64,000 nt of DNA. Origin: Candidatus Thiodiazotropha sp. (ex Codakia rugifera). GTDB taxonomy: Bacteria > Pseudomonadota > Gammaproteobacteria > Chromatiales > Chromatiaceae. The stretch is taken from NCBI GenBank assembly GCA_025656675.1, contig JAHXHN010000002.1, positions 599,302-663,301 of the forward strand, in the 5' to 3' direction. Shown piece by piece: positions 1-10,364 of this stretch (position 1 is the first letter of the stretch; every line of letters starts with the position of its first letter). Position numbers and translations under genes: made by a program. The notes below the pieces were generated by a model, which saw only the letters and a list, made by a program, of their open reading frames with translations, searched no databases and was not told where the DNA came from.

Positions 1-1932
1 CTCAGGGATGTGCTGTTGTTGAAGTTGTTGCATAGCTGCCAACTGTTTTTCCTGAATCAACTCCTCTTGGGCAAGGGGGTTTTCCAGACCGCGAATGAGC
101 GCACGGCGGGTGGCATTAAACAGATCACGTAGTAGAGAGTCTTTCCAGGAGTTCCAAGCAGCAGGGTTGGTGGCCCTGCTATCAGCGAATGTAAGCAGAT
201 AGAGATAGGTAAGGCGGTTTAGATCACCAACCAGGGCTGCGAATTCCTGGACGACCTCGGGGTCTGTGATATCTTTTCGTTGAGCTGTCATTGACATCAC
301 TAAGTGGTGTCGAACAAGCCAGCTGACTAGGTGGCTGTCATATTGACTCAAATGATGGAGTCTACAGAAATCGAGTGCATCAATTGCCCCAAGCTCTGAA
401 TGATTCCCGCCTCGGCCCTTGGCAATATCATGAAATAGGGCTGCCAGATAGATGAGCTCTTCTTTAGGCAGAGTACGCATCAGTTGTGTGCAGAGTGGAT
501 GTTCATCTGCATACTTTCTAACTGTAAGACGACGTAGATTTCGAATTACCATCAGTGTGTGCTCATCCACTGTATAGACATGAAACAGGTCATACTGCAT
601 TCGTCCAACAATACTCTCGAACATCGGTATGTAGGCTGCGAGCACACCATATATATTCATTCGACGTAAAGCGCTGGTGATGCCATAGGGTTGGCGCATA
701 ATTTCCATGAACAGGCTTTGCGCGCGAATATCTTGACGAAATTTTTCATCGATCAGATAGGTGTGATTTCGTATCAATCGGATAGTACTGGCCCTGACAC
801 CTCTCAAGTCGGGGTTTTCCTGAAGGATTAGAAAGAGTTCTAGTAGCGCTGTAGAATTGTATTTAAAGACATTATCATTTGACACTTCAAGGAAGTAGCC
901 ACGCTTTTGAAATCGTTGATTGATACTGACTGGATCACCCAGTTCATTCTTGAACAGGATGTTTTCCTGGAAGTGTTGCAGCAACATTTCGTTGAGCCTG
1001 CTCAGTTCCATGACCGTGCGGTAGTAGTCGCGCATGAAACACTCGACAGCCAGATTGGCATGGTCAGCATCGTAACCTAGATACGAAGCAAGTGTCCGTT
1101 GATGGTCAAACAACAGCCGATCGTCATGTCGGCCTGTGAGCAAGTGCAGTGCAAAGCGTACTCGCCATAAATGGTCCTGTCCCTGTACCAGGGTCTGATA
1201 CTCGGCTTCTGTAAGAAAATTATGCGCAACTAATTCATGCAGATCATCGATTTGAAAGTGACGTTTTGCCACCCAGCCGATCATCTGTATATCTCTAAGG
1301 CCCCCAGGACTCTCTTTAATATTTGGCTCGAGGTTGCTGATGCTGCAATCCTGCTTGGCATGTCGATTTCTCTGTTCATTCCATTTTGCCTCGAAAAAAT
1401 CCAGACTGTTCCACATGTGGTCCGGACCTGTGGCTTGCAGCATCTCCATGAATAACTGATTTGAACCCGTGATGCAGCGAGATTCAATCAGATTGGTCAT
1501 CACGGTAATATCCTGATCCGCCTCACGGATACAGTCTTCAATGGTGCGAACACTGTGACCGACTTCCAGACCGATATCCCAGAGTAGGGTCAGAAATTGC
1601 TCAAGAAGCTCTTTGAATGACTCAAACTGCTTTTCATCATCGAGTAGAATCATGAGGTCGATATCGGAAGCAGGGTGGAGTTCCCCGCGCCCATAGCCAC
1701 CAACGGCTACCAATGCGGTCTTAGAGGTCGCATCAAAATAGCGTTTCCAGGCACGGGTTAATATTTCATCAACTAGATAGGCGCGCTCAGCAACCAAGTC
1801 ACTCGTGGGTGTCTGACCTGTGGAAAAGCGCTCTTTGACGCCCTCTGAATAGTCTTTTAATAGTGCTTTGCACGGAAGAATAGGCGAACTGTCTTTAGCA
1901 AAGGCAAAATTGAGGGCGGCGTGGTCGATCAT
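1..1932 (-). CDS. glnD: GlnD, [protein-PII] uridylyltransferase/uridylyl-removing enzyme (3' end outside window)
   Basis: Bifunctional nitrogen sensor that uridylylates and deuridylylates PII (GlnB/GlnK) in response to glutamine. The minus-strand reading frame is open from the ATG at 1930-1932 to the window edge, giving about 644 residues; the family is usually 850-950. Near residues 70-90 the nucleotidyltransferase signature GGYGRGELHPASDIDLM is visible. Near residues 490-520 the HD-domain motif LFHDIAKGRGGNHSELG appears, which is the uridylyl-removing active site. The two C-terminal ACT domains would lie beyond base 1. map lies 30 bp upstream on the same strand, so the two are probably co-transcribed, as in other gammaproteobacteria. 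Only the truncation by the window end is odd. Confidence 0.95.
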   Translation of the reverse strand, partial: MIDHAALNFAFAKDSSPILPCKALLKDYSEGVKERFSTGQTPTSDLVAERAYLVDEILTRAWKRYFDATSKTALVAVGGYGRGELHPASDIDLMILLDDEKQFESFKELLEQFLTLLWDIGLEVGHSVRTIEDCIREADQDITVMTNLIESRCITGSNQLFMEMLQATGPDHMWNSLDFFEAKWNEQRNRHAKQDCSISNLEPNIKESPGGLRDIQMIGWVAKRHFQIDDLHELVAHNFLTEAEYQTLVQGQDHLWRVRFALHLLTGRHDDRLLFDHQRTLASYLGYDADHANLAVECFMRDYYRTVMELSRLNEMLLQHFQENILFKNELGDPVSINQRFQKRGYFLEVSNDNVFKYNSTALLELFLILQENPDLRGVRASTIRLIRNHTYLIDEKFRQDIRAQSLFMEIMRQPYGITSALRRMNIYGVLAAYIPMFESIVGRMQYDLFHVYTVDEHTLMVIRNLRRLTVRKYADEHPLCTQLMRTLPKEELIYLAALFHDIAKGRGGNHSELGAIDALDFCRLHHLSQYDSHLVSWLVRHHLVMSMTAQRKDITDPEVVQEFAALVGDLNRLTYLYLLTFADSRATNPAAWNSWKDSLLRDLFNATRRALIRGLENPLAQEELIQEKQLAAMQQLQQQHIPE

Positions 1933-1962
1933 TTAGAAATTGCTCGACTCGGTTTAGGAATT

Positions 1963-2730
1963 TCACTCACGTTCTTCGTTGCGTAAAGTGAGGATTTCAT
2001 AACCGGCTTCTGTGACCAGCAGGGTGTGTTCAAACTGTGCAGAGAGACTGCGATCCTTGGTGACGACTGTCCAACCATCAGGCTTGAGTTTTACCTGTTG
2101 CTTACCCGCATTGACCATGGGTTCTATGGTGAAGCACATGCCTGGGAGTAGTTCTATTCCTGTGCCAGGGCGGCCATAATGCAAGATTTGTGGATCCTCG
2201 TGAAATTCACGCCCTATGCCATGTCCGCAGTACTCTCGAACCACTGAGTAGTTGTATTTCTCGACAAATGATTGGATAGCATGGCCAATATCGCCTATGC
2301 GGCATCCAGGTTTGACCTGTTTTATGCCCGTCCACAGTGCCTGCTGAGTCACATCTATCAGTCGTTTGGCCAGTATTGACGGTTCGCCGATGCAGAACAT
2401 CTTACTGGTATCCCCATGATAGCCATCCTTAATGACAGTGATGTCAAGATTGACAATATCTCCTTTTTTCAGCCTTTTTTCGCTGGGAATGCCGTGACAG
2501 ACAACCTGATTGACTGATGTACAGATCGATTTGGGAAACCCCCGATAATTGAGAGGTGCAGGTATCGCGTTTTGCTCGTTAATAATGTAATCGTGGCAGA
2601 TGCGATCCAGTTCCTGGGTGGTGATGCCAGGCTCGACATGGGGTGCGATCATCTCCAAAACCTGCGCGGCCAGTCTTCCTGCCACACGCATCTTTTCGAT
2701 CTCAGCAGCTGTTTTTATTGTGACGCCCAT
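1963..2730 (-). CDS. map: Methionine aminopeptidase, type I
   Basis: Removes the N-terminal methionine from nascent proteins; a cytoplasmic dinuclear metalloenzyme. The 255-residue protein begins MGVTIKTAAEIEKMRVAG, which matches the family's normal N-terminus. The frame stays open 38 codons further upstream, but that extension has no family counterpart, so I chose the ATG at 2728-2730. Visible metal ligands are the two Asp in DITVIKDGYHGDTSKMF, the His of GHGIGREFHEDP, and the Glu of TIEPMV and of QFEHTL. It is divergent from rpsB, a typical arrangement, and upstream of glnD on the same strand. Confidence 0.97.
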   Translation of the reverse strand: MGVTIKTAAEIEKMRVAGRLAAQVLEMIAPHVEPGITTQELDRICHDYIINEQNAIPAPLNYRGFPKSICTSVNQVVCHGIPSEKRLKKGDIVNLDITVIKDGYHGDTSKMFCIGEPSILAKRLIDVTQQALWTGIKQVKPGCRIGDIGHAIQSFVEKYNYSVVREYCGHGIGREFHEDPQILHYGRPGTGIELLPGMCFTIEPMVNAGKQQVKLKPDGWTVVTKDRSLSAQFEHTLLVTEAGYEILTLRNEERE

Positions 2731-2784
2731 GTGAAATTGTTTGAAAATCCGGGGGATTGATGAGGTTAGGGGGGTGCGGCGCGA

Positions 2785-2813
2785 TTGTCGCAACAAGCTG
2801 GTTATGGTATAAA
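2785..2813 (+). promoter_or_regulatory. Sigma-70 promoter of the rpsB-tsf operon with GC-rich discriminator
   Basis: TTGTCG (2785-2790), a 17-bp spacer and TATAAA (2808-2813), followed at once by a GC-rich discriminator (ACGCCCCGCCG). Such discriminators are typical of stringently controlled ribosomal promoters; the E. coli rpsB promoter is known to be ppGpp/DksA-sensitive. The predicted start near 2820 would give a leader of about 200 nt before rpsB. It overlaps the map 5' region on the opposite strand. Function is inferred from sequence only. Confidence 0.65.
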
Positions 2814-2819
2814 ACGCCC

Positions 2820-3021
2820 CGCCGAATCGCAAACGGTTCGTCAATTCAAACCCGCCGTAGCATTAAGGTTTTGTCGGTGGGTAAAAAACACACACATATC
2901 GACACGTGAGCCTGGGTGCCGCAGGATGTCGTTTCATAGGTGATATCACTTATGAATCAGACTCTTATGGTTGGGCCATGGGATATGTGGAAGCACAACC
3001 CGATACAATCAGGAGTCACTC
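2820..3021 (+). promoter_or_regulatory. Long rpsB 5' leader, candidate S2 autoregulatory region
   Basis: About 200 nt lie between the predicted transcription start and the rpsB ATG. They contain a perfect palindrome GTGATATCAC (2940-2949) and no convincing gene. In gammaproteobacteria the rpsB leader is known to mediate feedback by ribosomal protein S2. I see the long leader and one palindrome but did not fold it, so the assignment is positional. Confidence 0.3.
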
Positions 3022-3771
3022 ATGAGTGAAGTATCAATGCGCCAAATGCTTGAGGCAGGCGTACACTTCGGGCATCAGACCCGCTATTGGAACCCAAAAA
3101 TGGGTTCTTACATCTTTGGTCATCGCAACAAGATTCACATTGTCAATCTTGAAAAGACCATGCCACTGTTCAAGGATGCGATGAACTTCGTCGGATCTCT
3201 CTCAGCAAATGGTGGAAAGATTCTCTTTGTTGGTACCAAACGTGCGGCCCAGAGCGTGGTTCGCGAAGAGGCTGAGCGCTGCGGCATGCCTTTCGTCAAT
3301 CATCGCTGGTTAGGCGGAATGCTGACTAATTTTAAGACCATTAAGCAGTCTATTAAGCGTCTCAAGGAGTTGGAGGCGATGTTTGAGGACGGTAGTGTCG
3401 AGCAGCGTTTCAATAAGAAGGAAGCCCTTGGGTTGAGCCGTGAGCTGGAGAAGCTGGAGCGAAGTCTCGGTGGTATTAAAAACATGAATGGACTGCCGGA
3501 TGCGCTCTACATCGTCGATGTCGGGCATGAAAAGAATGCCGTGGCTGAAGCCTGTAAATTGGGAATCCCAGTCATCGGAGTGGTTGATACCAATAATGAT
3601 CCTGACGGTATCGACTACGTGATCCCGGGCAATGATGATGCAATTCGTGCCATTCAACTCTATGTGCAGGGAGCGTCAGCCGCCATTCTGGAGGGTCGTA
3701 CGAGTGCGGCCAACATGGTTGGTGGTAATGGCAATGAAGAGTTTGTCGAGGTATCAGAGAGCAGTTCCTGA
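3022..3771 (+). CDS. rpsB: 30S ribosomal protein S2
   Basis: Component of the small ribosomal subunit, 249 residues. The start [20 protein letters not shown] aligns with known S2 N-termini and follows an AGGAGT ribosome binding site at 3011-3016. A longer in-frame start at 2971 has no family support. Conserved stretches include [13 protein letters not shown] and [11 protein letters not shown]. First gene of the rpsB-tsf(-pyrH-frr) unit. Confidence 0.98.
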   Translation: MSEVSMRQMLEAGVHFGHQTRYWNPKMGSYIFGHRNKIHIVNLEKTMPLFKDAMNFVGSLSANGGKILFVGTKRAAQSVVREEAERCGMPFVNHRWLGGMLTNFKTIKQSIKRLKELEAMFEDGSVEQRFNKKEALGLSRELEKLERSLGGIKNMNGLPDALYIVDVGHEKNAVAEACKLGIPVIGVVDTNNDPDGIDYVIPGNDDAIRAIQLYVQGASAAILEGRTSAANMVGGNGNEEFVEVSESSS

Positions 3772-3794
3772 ATTGGCAGAACACTTCAAGCCTG

Positions 3795-3834
3795 ATGGTC
3801 GGCGGATGGTTTCCTCGGAATCCGGCCATTTTCA
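3795..3834 (+). terminator. Attenuator-like hairpin between rpsB and tsf
   Basis: ATGGTCGG (3795-3802) can pair with CCGGCCAT (3822-3829), with one G-U pair, and is followed by a short T-run. A partial terminator in the rpsB-tsf gap is known in E. coli, where it lets S2 and EF-Ts be made in different amounts. The T-run here is weak, so read-through is expected. Confidence 0.4.
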
Positions 3835-3874
3835 TTGAAACGATTTTCAGCTTTAAGTTAAAGGTAGACAGACT

Positions 3875-4759
3875 ATGGCGATTACAGCCTCTCTGGTTAA
3901 GGAGCTGCGCGAACGTACAGGCGCAGGCATGATGGAGTGCAAAAAAGCACTGGTTGAGACCGACGGCAATGTTGATGCCGCGATTGAGCAGATGCGGAAA
4001 TCCGGGCAGGCAAAGGCTGCCAAAAAGGCCGGACGCATTGCTGCTGAAGGTGTGATTGTGCTTAGCTTCAATGAAGACAGCACACAGGCCTCCATGGTGG
4101 AGGTCAACTGTGAAACCGATTTTGTCGGTAAGGATGACAACTTTACCTCTTTTGCCAAGGCGGTAGCTGAGCGTGTACTCGCTGGTGGAGCAGATGAGGT
4201 GAAGACACTGATGGAGCAACCGCTTCACGAAGGTGAAGAGACAACCGTCAATCAAGCTCGCGAAGCCCTGGTGTCGAAACTGGGTGAAAATATGAATGTA
4301 CGGCGTTTCTCTCGATTCCAGGCCGGTAGTGGTAAGCTTGTCAGTTACCGTCACGGTGTAAGAATTGGCGTCGTACTCGAGCTTGATGGTGGTGATGATG
4401 AACTGGGTAAGGATTTGGCCATGCATATAGCTGCAACCAATCCGGTCTGTTTATCTGCTGACCAGATGCCTCAGGATTTACTCGACAAGGAGCGTGAAAT
4501 TGTCGCGGCCCAAGCCAAAGAGAGCGGCAAGCCGGACGAGATCATTGCCAAAATGGTTGACGGTCGGATGCGTAAGTACCTGTCAGAGAACACACTACTT
4601 GGCCAGGCCTTTGTGAAGGATCCTGATACGACAGTTGAAAAGCTGCTGAAAAGCAAAGGTGCATCGATACTCCAGTACACACGTTTTGAGGTGGGTGAGG
4701 GTATCGAGAAGAAGCAGGAAAATTTTGCTGAAGAGGTTATGGCCCAGGCAAAAATGTAA
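3875..4759 (+). CDS. tsf: Elongation factor Ts
   Basis: Nucleotide-exchange factor that releases GDP from EF-Tu. The 294-residue protein starts MAITASLVKELRERTGAGMM, the canonical N-terminal UBA-like domain that contacts EF-Tu. The core shows the expected MVEVNCETDFVGKDDNF motif, followed by the dimerisation region. It lies 103 bp after rpsB, across a possible attenuator, and 17 bp before pyrH. Length is normal. Confidence 0.98.
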   Translation: MAITASLVKELRERTGAGMMECKKALVETDGNVDAAIEQMRKSGQAKAAKKAGRIAAEGVIVLSFNEDSTQASMVEVNCETDFVGKDDNFTSFAKAVAERVLAGGADEVKTLMEQPLHEGEETTVNQAREALVSKLGENMNVRRFSRFQAGSGKLVSYRHGVRIGVVLELDGGDDELGKDLAMHIAATNPVCLSADQMPQDLLDKEREIVAAQAKESGKPDEIIAKMVDGRMRKYLSENTLLGQAFVKDPDTTVEKLLKSKGASILQYTRFEVGEGIEKKQENFAEEVMAQAKM

Positions 4760-4776
4760 CCAGGACATGGTTGTAA

Positions 4777-5499
4777 ATGACTGATCTAATAAGCCAACGC
4801 ATACTGCTTAAAGTCAGTGGTGAGGCCCTCATGGGTGGAGGGTCGTTCGGTATTGACCCGCTGGTTCTTCAGCGGGTTTCTGAGGAGATCAAGGAGTTGG
4901 CCGAATCCGGTGTCCAGATCGGATTGGTGATCGGTGGCGGGAATATTTTCCGCGGTGCAGGGTTGGCCCAAGGTGGTTTTGATCGCGTACGTGGCGATCA
5001 CATGGGTATGCTGGCAACCATCATGAACTCATTGGCGATGCAGGACGCACTGTCGCGGATCGGCGTTGAAGCCATCGTATTTTCGGCACTGAGCATGCCG
5101 GATGTGTGTGAGACCTTTACCGCCAGAGCGGCGAGAAGTTGTCTGGTGGCTAACAAAGTGGCTATTCTGGCTGCTGGTACGGGCAACCCCTATTTTACAA
5201 CTGATTCAGCTGCCAGTCTTCGCGCTGTTGAGATCAAGGCTGATCTGTTGATCAAAGCGACTAAGGTCAATGGCGTCTATTCAGCCGACCCAGTAAAGGA
5301 CCCTCAAGCTGTCTTTTATCCAAAATTGACCTATGATCGTGCATTGGCGGAAAATCTGCAGGTAATGGATGCAACAGCGATTGTCCTCTGTCGGGACAAC
5401 AAGATGCCATTACGTATCATGAATATTAATGATCCTGGTGCCCTTATGCGCTTGATGCGCGGTGAGGATATCGGTTCCCTAGTGGAAAAGGGCGATTGA
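4777..5499 (+). CDS. pyrH: Uridylate kinase
   Basis: Phosphorylates UMP to UDP with ATP in pyrimidine nucleotide synthesis; belongs to the amino-acid kinase fold and is hexameric. The 240 residues include LLKVSGEAL at the N-terminus, the glycine-rich IGGGNIFRG, and [13 protein letters not shown] near residue 165. The stop codon is 2 bases before the frr ATG, indicating translational coupling. Confidence 0.98.
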   Translation: MTDLISQRILLKVSGEALMGGGSFGIDPLVLQRVSEEIKELAESGVQIGLVIGGGNIFRGAGLAQGGFDRVRGDHMGMLATIMNSLAMQDALSRIGVEAIVFSALSMPDVCETFTARAARSCLVANKVAILAAGTGNPYFTTDSAASLRAVEIKADLLIKATKVNGVYSADPVKDPQAVFYPKLTYDRALAENLQVMDATAIVLCRDNKMPLRIMNINDPGALMRLMRGEDIGSLVEKGD

Positions 5500-5501
5500 C
5501 G

Positions 5502-6059
5502 ATGATTGACGATATTAAGCGCGATGCGAATACCCGGATGGGCAAGAGTGTTGAATCATTGGTCCATGAACTGGCCAAAGTACGTACAGGTAGAGCCCAC
5601 CCCAGCCTGTTGGATCATATTCGGGTGGATTACTACGGTTCAGAAGTCCCGATCAGTCAAGTAGCCAATATCAATGTCGAGGATGCACGCACTTTAACCG
5701 TCATACCATGGGAAAAAAATATGGCGGCGGTGGTTGAGAAGGCAATCATGACATCAGACCTGGGGCTCAATCCGATGAGTGCCGGCAGTGTCATCCGGGT
5801 TCCGATGCCACCTTTGACCGAAGAGCGGCGCAAAGAGTTGATTCGGGTTGTGCGCCATGAGGCTGAGGGTGCAAAAGTAGCTGTTCGCAATATCCGCCGT
5901 GACGCCAACCACGATCTCAAGGATATGGTGAAAGAGAAGCTCATTTCAGAGGATGATGAGCGACGTGGTCAGGAGATCATCCAGGGCTTGACTGATCAGC
6001 ATACCAAGCAGATCGATGAGTTTCTGGGAGAGAAAGAGAAGGATCTGATGGAGATCTGA
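5502..6059 (+). CDS. frr: Ribosome recycling factor
   Basis: With EF-G, splits post-termination ribosomes. 185 residues, the exact usual length when started at the [16 protein letters not shown]; an in-frame TTG two codons upstream overlaps the pyrH stop and is less likely. Conserved [13 protein letters not shown] and [15 protein letters not shown] are present. Third gene of the tsf-pyrH-frr run. Confidence 0.98.
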   Translation: MIDDIKRDANTRMGKSVESLVHELAKVRTGRAHPSLLDHIRVDYYGSEVPISQVANINVEDARTLTVIPWEKNMAAVVEKAIMTSDLGLNPMSAGSVIRVPMPPLTEERRKELIRVVRHEAEGAKVAVRNIRRDANHDLKDMVKEKLISEDDERRGQEIIQGLTDQHTKQIDEFLGEKEKDLMEI

Positions 6060-6099
6060 GCATCTCCTTTTTTCTCATGAAATGAAGCGGTTATCCTAG

Positions 6100-6873
6100 A
6101 TGAACAGCGGCAAGACAAAGGAGTCTGTACCTGTCGATAAGCGGTTGCCCAGGCATATCGCAATTATCATGGATGGTAATGGCCGATGGGCCAAGAAGCG
6201 AGGGCTACCCCGCTATGCCGGGCATCCTGCAGGGGTAGAGGCAGTACGCAGGGTGGTTGAAGTCTGTGTAGAGTTAAAAATCCCCACCCTGACCCTGTTT
6301 GCGTTCAGTAGCGAGAATTGGCAGCGACCTCAAAAGGAGGTCAGCCTCATCATGGATCTGTTTGTGAGGTCTCTGAAGAAGGAGGTTCGCCGCCTGAACC
6401 GTAATCAGGTCAAACTCAAAATCGTTGGTGATCGTAGTGCCTTCTCAACGAAACTGCAGAAGCAGATCGAAGAGGCAGAGCGTCAGACAGAGTCCAATCA
6501 AGGCCTGCTACTACAAGTGGCTGCCAACTATGGTGGTCGATGGGATATTACCCAAGCAGCTAAATGTGTGGCTGAACGTGTACAGAATGGTGAACTGACA
6601 CTGGATCTGGTTGATGAAGAGGCCATCTCGCAACACCTCTCATTTGCAGGCGTACCAGAACCTGATCTATTCATTCGTACCGGCGGCGAGCAGCGTATCA
6701 GCAACTTTTTGCTTTGGCAGTGTGCCTATACCGAACTCTATTTTACCGATCTGCTTTGGCCGGATTTCAACCGTCAGGCCATGGAGGCAGCACTTCTGGA
6801 CTTTACCCATCGTCAACGGCGATTTGGCCGTACTGGGGAACAGGTTCAGGATCAGACTGCGGAGGCCTCCTGA
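6100..6873 (+). CDS. uppS: Undecaprenyl diphosphate synthase (cis-prenyltransferase)
   Basis: Adds eight isopentenyl units to farnesyl diphosphate to make the C55 lipid carrier used for peptidoglycan and O-antigen. The 257 residues show the signature HIAIIMDGNGRWAKKR with catalytic Asp about residue 25, the FAFSSENWQRP motif, and the C-terminal LFIRTGGEQRISNFLLWQ. Length is normal. The following cdsA starts 9 bp after its stop. Confidence 0.98.
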   Translation: MNSGKTKESVPVDKRLPRHIAIIMDGNGRWAKKRGLPRYAGHPAGVEAVRRVVEVCVELKIPTLTLFAFSSENWQRPQKEVSLIMDLFVRSLKKEVRRLNRNQVKLKIVGDRSAFSTKLQKQIEEAERQTESNQGLLLQVAANYGGRWDITQAAKCVAERVQNGELTLDLVDEEAISQHLSFAGVPEPDLFIRTGGEQRISNFLLWQCAYTELYFTDLLWPDFNRQAMEAALLDFTHRQRRFGRTGEQVQDQTAEAS

Positions 6874-6881
6874 GTCGCTCA

Positions 6882-7703
6882 ATGCTGAAACAGCGTGTCA
6901 TTACCGCCCTGATTTTGGCCCCTTTGCTGGTTGCAGCGGTATTGTTGCTGCCTACGGGTTACTTGGCCGTGGTACTGGGTCTGGCAGTTGCCATTGGTGG
7001 CAGGGAGTGGGCAAAACTGAGTGGTATTGATAATCACTCAATACAGCTGGTCTATGCATTTTTTCTGCTGATCTGTCTGGCTGGTGTTTATTTTTTTCTG
7101 CCTGAGACATGGCTGCCGGGTGTCATGGCGGCCTCTGTTGCCTGGTGGTTATATGCACTGTTTCGATTAACCCGCTACCAAACCGGTCAGGATAGCCCTG
7201 TCAGTACACCGATAAGAGCCTTACAAGGATTAATTGTACTGGTGCCTGCCTGGCTCGCTTTGATCTCCATCCATCGTATTATTTCTACCGGGCCGGGATT
7301 ATTATTGTTTGTACTGATCCTGATCTGGAGTGCAGATGTGGGTGCTTATTTTGCAGGGCATCGTTGGGGAAAGCATAAGTTGGCACCCCAGGTCAGTCCT
7401 GGAAAAACCCGTGAAGGCGTATATGGTGCGACTGCCGCTGCTTTGCTATGTGGACTGTTTCTTGCCGGGTGGCTGGATGTTGCTATGACCCAGCTTCCCC
7501 TCATATTGTTTCTCTGTCTTGTCACGATGCTCTTCTCCGTTGTTGGGGATCTCTTCGAAAGCCTGCTCAAACGCCAACGGGGATTGAAGGACAGTGGCAC
7601 ACTGCTACCCGGTCATGGTGGCATGTTGGATCGTATAGATAGTCTTACCGCGGCAGCACCGGTATTTCTGTTTGGTCTGATCCTACTCGGAATTAGGTCA
7701 TGA
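6882..7703 (+). CDS. cdsA: Phosphatidate cytidylyltransferase
   Basis: Makes CDP-diacylglycerol from phosphatidate and CTP, the branch point of phospholipid synthesis. A 273-residue integral membrane protein starting [18 protein letters not shown], with several hydrophobic helices and the C-terminal CDP-alcohol signature [20 protein letters not shown] and [11 protein letters not shown]. The reading frame extends 56 codons upstream through uppS out of frame; I chose the ATG after uppS because it gives the family N-terminus. It overlaps dxr by ATGA. Confidence 0.96.
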   Translation: MLKQRVITALILAPLLVAAVLLLPTGYLAVVLGLAVAIGGREWAKLSGIDNHSIQLVYAFFLLICLAGVYFFLPETWLPGVMAASVAWWLYALFRLTRYQTGQDSPVSTPIRALQGLIVLVPAWLALISIHRIISTGPGLLLFVLILIWSADVGAYFAGHRWGKHKLAPQVSPGKTREGVYGATAAALLCGLFLAGWLDVAMTQLPLILFLCLVTMLFSVVGDLFESLLKRQRGLKDSGTLLPGHGGMLDRIDSLTAAAPVFLFGLILLGIRS

Positions 7704-8896
7704 AAGGTATAACCATACTGGGTTCAACAGGCTCAATTGGCATGAGTACCTTGGATGTTGTGGCTCGTCATAGGGATAAGTATCGAATTGTTGCATTGAC
7801 TGCGAATAGGGATGTGGATGGCATGCTGGCTCAGTGTGAGCGTTTTACACCTGAAATCGCTGTGATGGCGGACACGGATTCTGCCCATCGACTGGCAAAA
7901 GAGCTGAGTCAACGGAACATTTCAACTGAGGTACTGACAGGTTTGAGGGGATTGGAAATAGCAGCCGCCATACCGAGTGCCAAGATAGTCATGGCGGCTA
8001 TTGTGGGTGCTGCAGGCCTGCTGCCCACATTGGCAGCCGTTAGAGCGGGCAAGCGCCTTTTACTGGCAAACAAGGAAGCGCTGGTTGTAGCAGGTCATCT
8101 GTTCATGGGCGAAGTGGAGGCTCATGGGGCGGAGATTCTGCCAATCGATAGTGAACACAATGCGGTTTTTCAATGCATGCCCGATGATACCCGTGAGGGT
8201 TTAAAACAGTGTGGTGTGAAACGCATTCTGTTGACCGCCTCAGGCGGGCCATTTCGCACCCTGCCACTTGAGGCGTTGGCAACAGTTACGCCCTCACAAG
8301 CTTGTGCTCACCCGAATTGGGAGATGGGACGAAAAATCTCGGTTGACTCCGCCACGATGATGAATAAGGGGTTGGAGGTGATCGAGGCGCATTGGTTGTT
8401 TCATGCGGAACCGGAAAAGATTCGTGTGGTGTTGCACCCACAAAGTATCATTCACTCCATGGTCGAGTATGTCGACGGCTCGGTACTCGCCCAACTTGGC
8501 AATCCTGACATGCGCACACCGATTGCCCATGCGATGGCTTGGCCCCACCGCATTGAATCAGGTGTCGGTAGTCTTGATCTATTCGAGGTGGCCAGACTTG
8601 ACTTTGACCATCCCGACCTACAACGTTTTCCCTGTCTCAGGCTTGCCTACCAGGCGATTCAGGCTGGAGGTACAGCCTGTGCCATACTCAATGCAGCCAA
8701 TGAAGTGGCCGTAGACGCCTTTTTGTCAGAGCGTCTGGCCTTTACTGGTATTGCAGAAGCGGTTGAAGAGACACTGCACCGGATGCCTGTTCAACCGGCT
8801 GACGATCTGGAAACCCTTCTCGACACAGACAGGCAGGCCAGAGTGGTTGCGGAACAAGTATTGCAGAATAGGGTCTCAAGCAGCGGTATCAGCTGA
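7700..8896 (+). CDS. dxr: 1-deoxy-D-xylulose 5-phosphate reductoisomerase
   Basis: Converts DXP to MEP with NADPH, the committed step of the non-mevalonate isoprenoid pathway; the target of fosmidomycin. The 398 residues start [20 protein letters not shown] (NADPH-binding GSTGSIG). Conserved [20 protein letters not shown] and [18 protein letters not shown] (metal and substrate loop) are intact. It starts inside the cdsA stop (ATGA), so the two are coupled, and it feeds precursors to UppS encoded upstream. Confidence 0.98.
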   Translation: MKGITILGSTGSIGMSTLDVVARHRDKYRIVALTANRDVDGMLAQCERFTPEIAVMADTDSAHRLAKELSQRNISTEVLTGLRGLEIAAAIPSAKIVMAAIVGAAGLLPTLAAVRAGKRLLLANKEALVVAGHLFMGEVEAHGAEILPIDSEHNAVFQCMPDDTREGLKQCGVKRILLTASGGPFRTLPLEALATVTPSQACAHPNWEMGRKISVDSATMMNKGLEVIEAHWLFHAEPEKIRVVLHPQSIIHSMVEYVDGSVLAQLGNPDMRTPIAHAMAWPHRIESGVGSLDLFEVARLDFDHPDLQRFPCLRLAYQAIQAGGTACAILNAANEVAVDAFLSERLAFTGIAEAVEETLHRMPVQPADDLETLLDTDRQARVVAEQVLQNRVSSSGIS

Positions 8897-8906
8897 AAAA
8901 AACTAC

Positions 8907-10271
8907 ATGGGCTCACTACTCTTCACCATTATTTCGTTTATTGTCGCATTGGCGATCCTCATTACCGTGCATGAGTACGGCCATTTCTGGGTGGCGCGGA
9001 AACTGGGCGTAAAAGTGTTGCGTTTCTCCATTGGCTTTGGTCGTGCTTTATGGAAACGCACCAGCGAAGTGGATGGTACTGAGTATGTGATCGCCGCCAT
9101 TCCTTTGGGTGGCTACGTCAAAATGCTGGATGAGCGGGAGGCACCGGTAGACCCAGAGGAGCAACAACAAGCGTTTAATCGTCAATCATTAGGGGTGCGT
9201 AGCGCCATCGTTGTAGCAGGGCCACTGTTTAACTTTCTATTCGCGATCATAGCATTTTGGCTCATATTCGTGACTGGTGATACCGGTCTCAAACCATTGG
9301 TTGGTCAGGTTGAAAGCGGGTCCATTGCAGAGCAGGCGGGATTCATACCCGGAGACGAGATACTTTCGGTTGCCAATCAATCAACACCAACCTGGGAGAG
9401 TGTTGTCTACATACTCTTGTCTGAAGCGCTGGATAGTACCAGTCTATCCATACAGGTGCGCAACGAAACGGGTGATGAACAGTACTATCAGCTGCAGAGC
9501 CTTGGACTGTCAGATTTGTCAGAAGATGGTCGGTTACTGCAAAACCTTGGGCTGACACCTGATCGTCCTGTTTTGCCGCCGGTACTTGGTGATGTGCTAG
9601 CGGGTGAACCCGCTGAAGAGGCAGGGCTCAGGTCAGGTGACCGCATTATCAGCGTGGACGGTATTGCTGTAGAAAACTGGAATGATTGGGTGAGCTATGT
9701 TCGAGAACGTCCGTCAGTTGTCCTCAATCTCGAGGTGGATCGAGACGGAGAGACCCTTTCGATGGCTATCACACCTGCGGTTATTGAGAGTGAAGGTGAA
9801 ACCATTGGGCGAATCGGTGCAAGTGTAACGGTGCCTGACAACCTGATGGATGACTATCGGGCTGTCGTCAAGTATGGGCCTGTTGAAGCCATCGGCCAAT
9901 CCGTTACCAAAACCTGGGATCTGTCCCTGTTGATGTTGCGGATGCTGGGAAAAATGGTGATTGGGGAGGTCTCGGTAAAGAACCTCAGTGGCCCAATATC
10001 CATTGCTGATTCTGCTGGAAAATCAGCAAGTTATGGGGTTAGCTATTTCCTCAAATTTCTCGCCGTTGTGAGTGTTAGTTTGGGTGTATTGAACCTGTTA
10101 CCCATCCCTGTTCTGGATGGTGGACATCTGTTTTTTTTCCTGATTGAGGCGATTAAGGGTAAGCCTTTGTCGGAACGATTCATGGAGCAGGGTCAGAAGA
10201 TTGGCTTGCTCATACTACTGGGGGTGATGGGTCTTGCCTTTTATATCGACCTAAACCGTTTTCTAGGTTAG
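8907..10271 (+). CDS. rseP: RseP site-2 zinc metalloprotease
   Basis: Intramembrane protease that cleaves RseA (releasing sigma-E) and remnant signal peptides. 454 residues from MGSLLFTIISFIVALAIL. The first transmembrane helix carries the zinc motif HEYGH (His22, Glu23, His26). Two PDZ domains follow (about residues 115-200 and 210-290), and the C-terminal helices hold the third ligand motif PVLDGGH. The frame is open 52 codons further upstream within dxr, but that extension lacks any family match. It lies 10 bp after dxr. Confidence 0.96.
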   Translation: MGSLLFTIISFIVALAILITVHEYGHFWVARKLGVKVLRFSIGFGRALWKRTSEVDGTEYVIAAIPLGGYVKMLDEREAPVDPEEQQQAFNRQSLGVRSAIVVAGPLFNFLFAIIAFWLIFVTGDTGLKPLVGQVESGSIAEQAGFIPGDEILSVANQSTPTWESVVYILLSEALDSTSLSIQVRNETGDEQYYQLQSLGLSDLSEDGRLLQNLGLTPDRPVLPPVLGDVLAGEPAEEAGLRSGDRIISVDGIAVENWNDWVSYVRERPSVVLNLEVDRDGETLSMAITPAVIESEGETIGRIGASVTVPDNLMDDYRAVVKYGPVEAIGQSVTKTWDLSLLMLRMLGKMVIGEVSVKNLSGPISIADSAGKSASYGVSYFLKFLAVVSVSLGVLNLLPIPVLDGGHLFFFLIEAIKGKPLSERFMEQGQKIGLLILLGVMGLAFYIDLNRFLG

Positions 10272-10364
10272 TGATGATTTCATTCTGTCTCCTGAATCCA
10301 CGGATTGAGGTGTAGAGCTGATTGAGGCTGAAGGCTATCGGTATCCTGATCTAAAAAGATCACT

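Noticed and set aside
3572-4426. 284-codon minus-strand open frame across rpsB-tsf
   Set aside because: It is antisense to two certain ribosomal genes and has no domain features.
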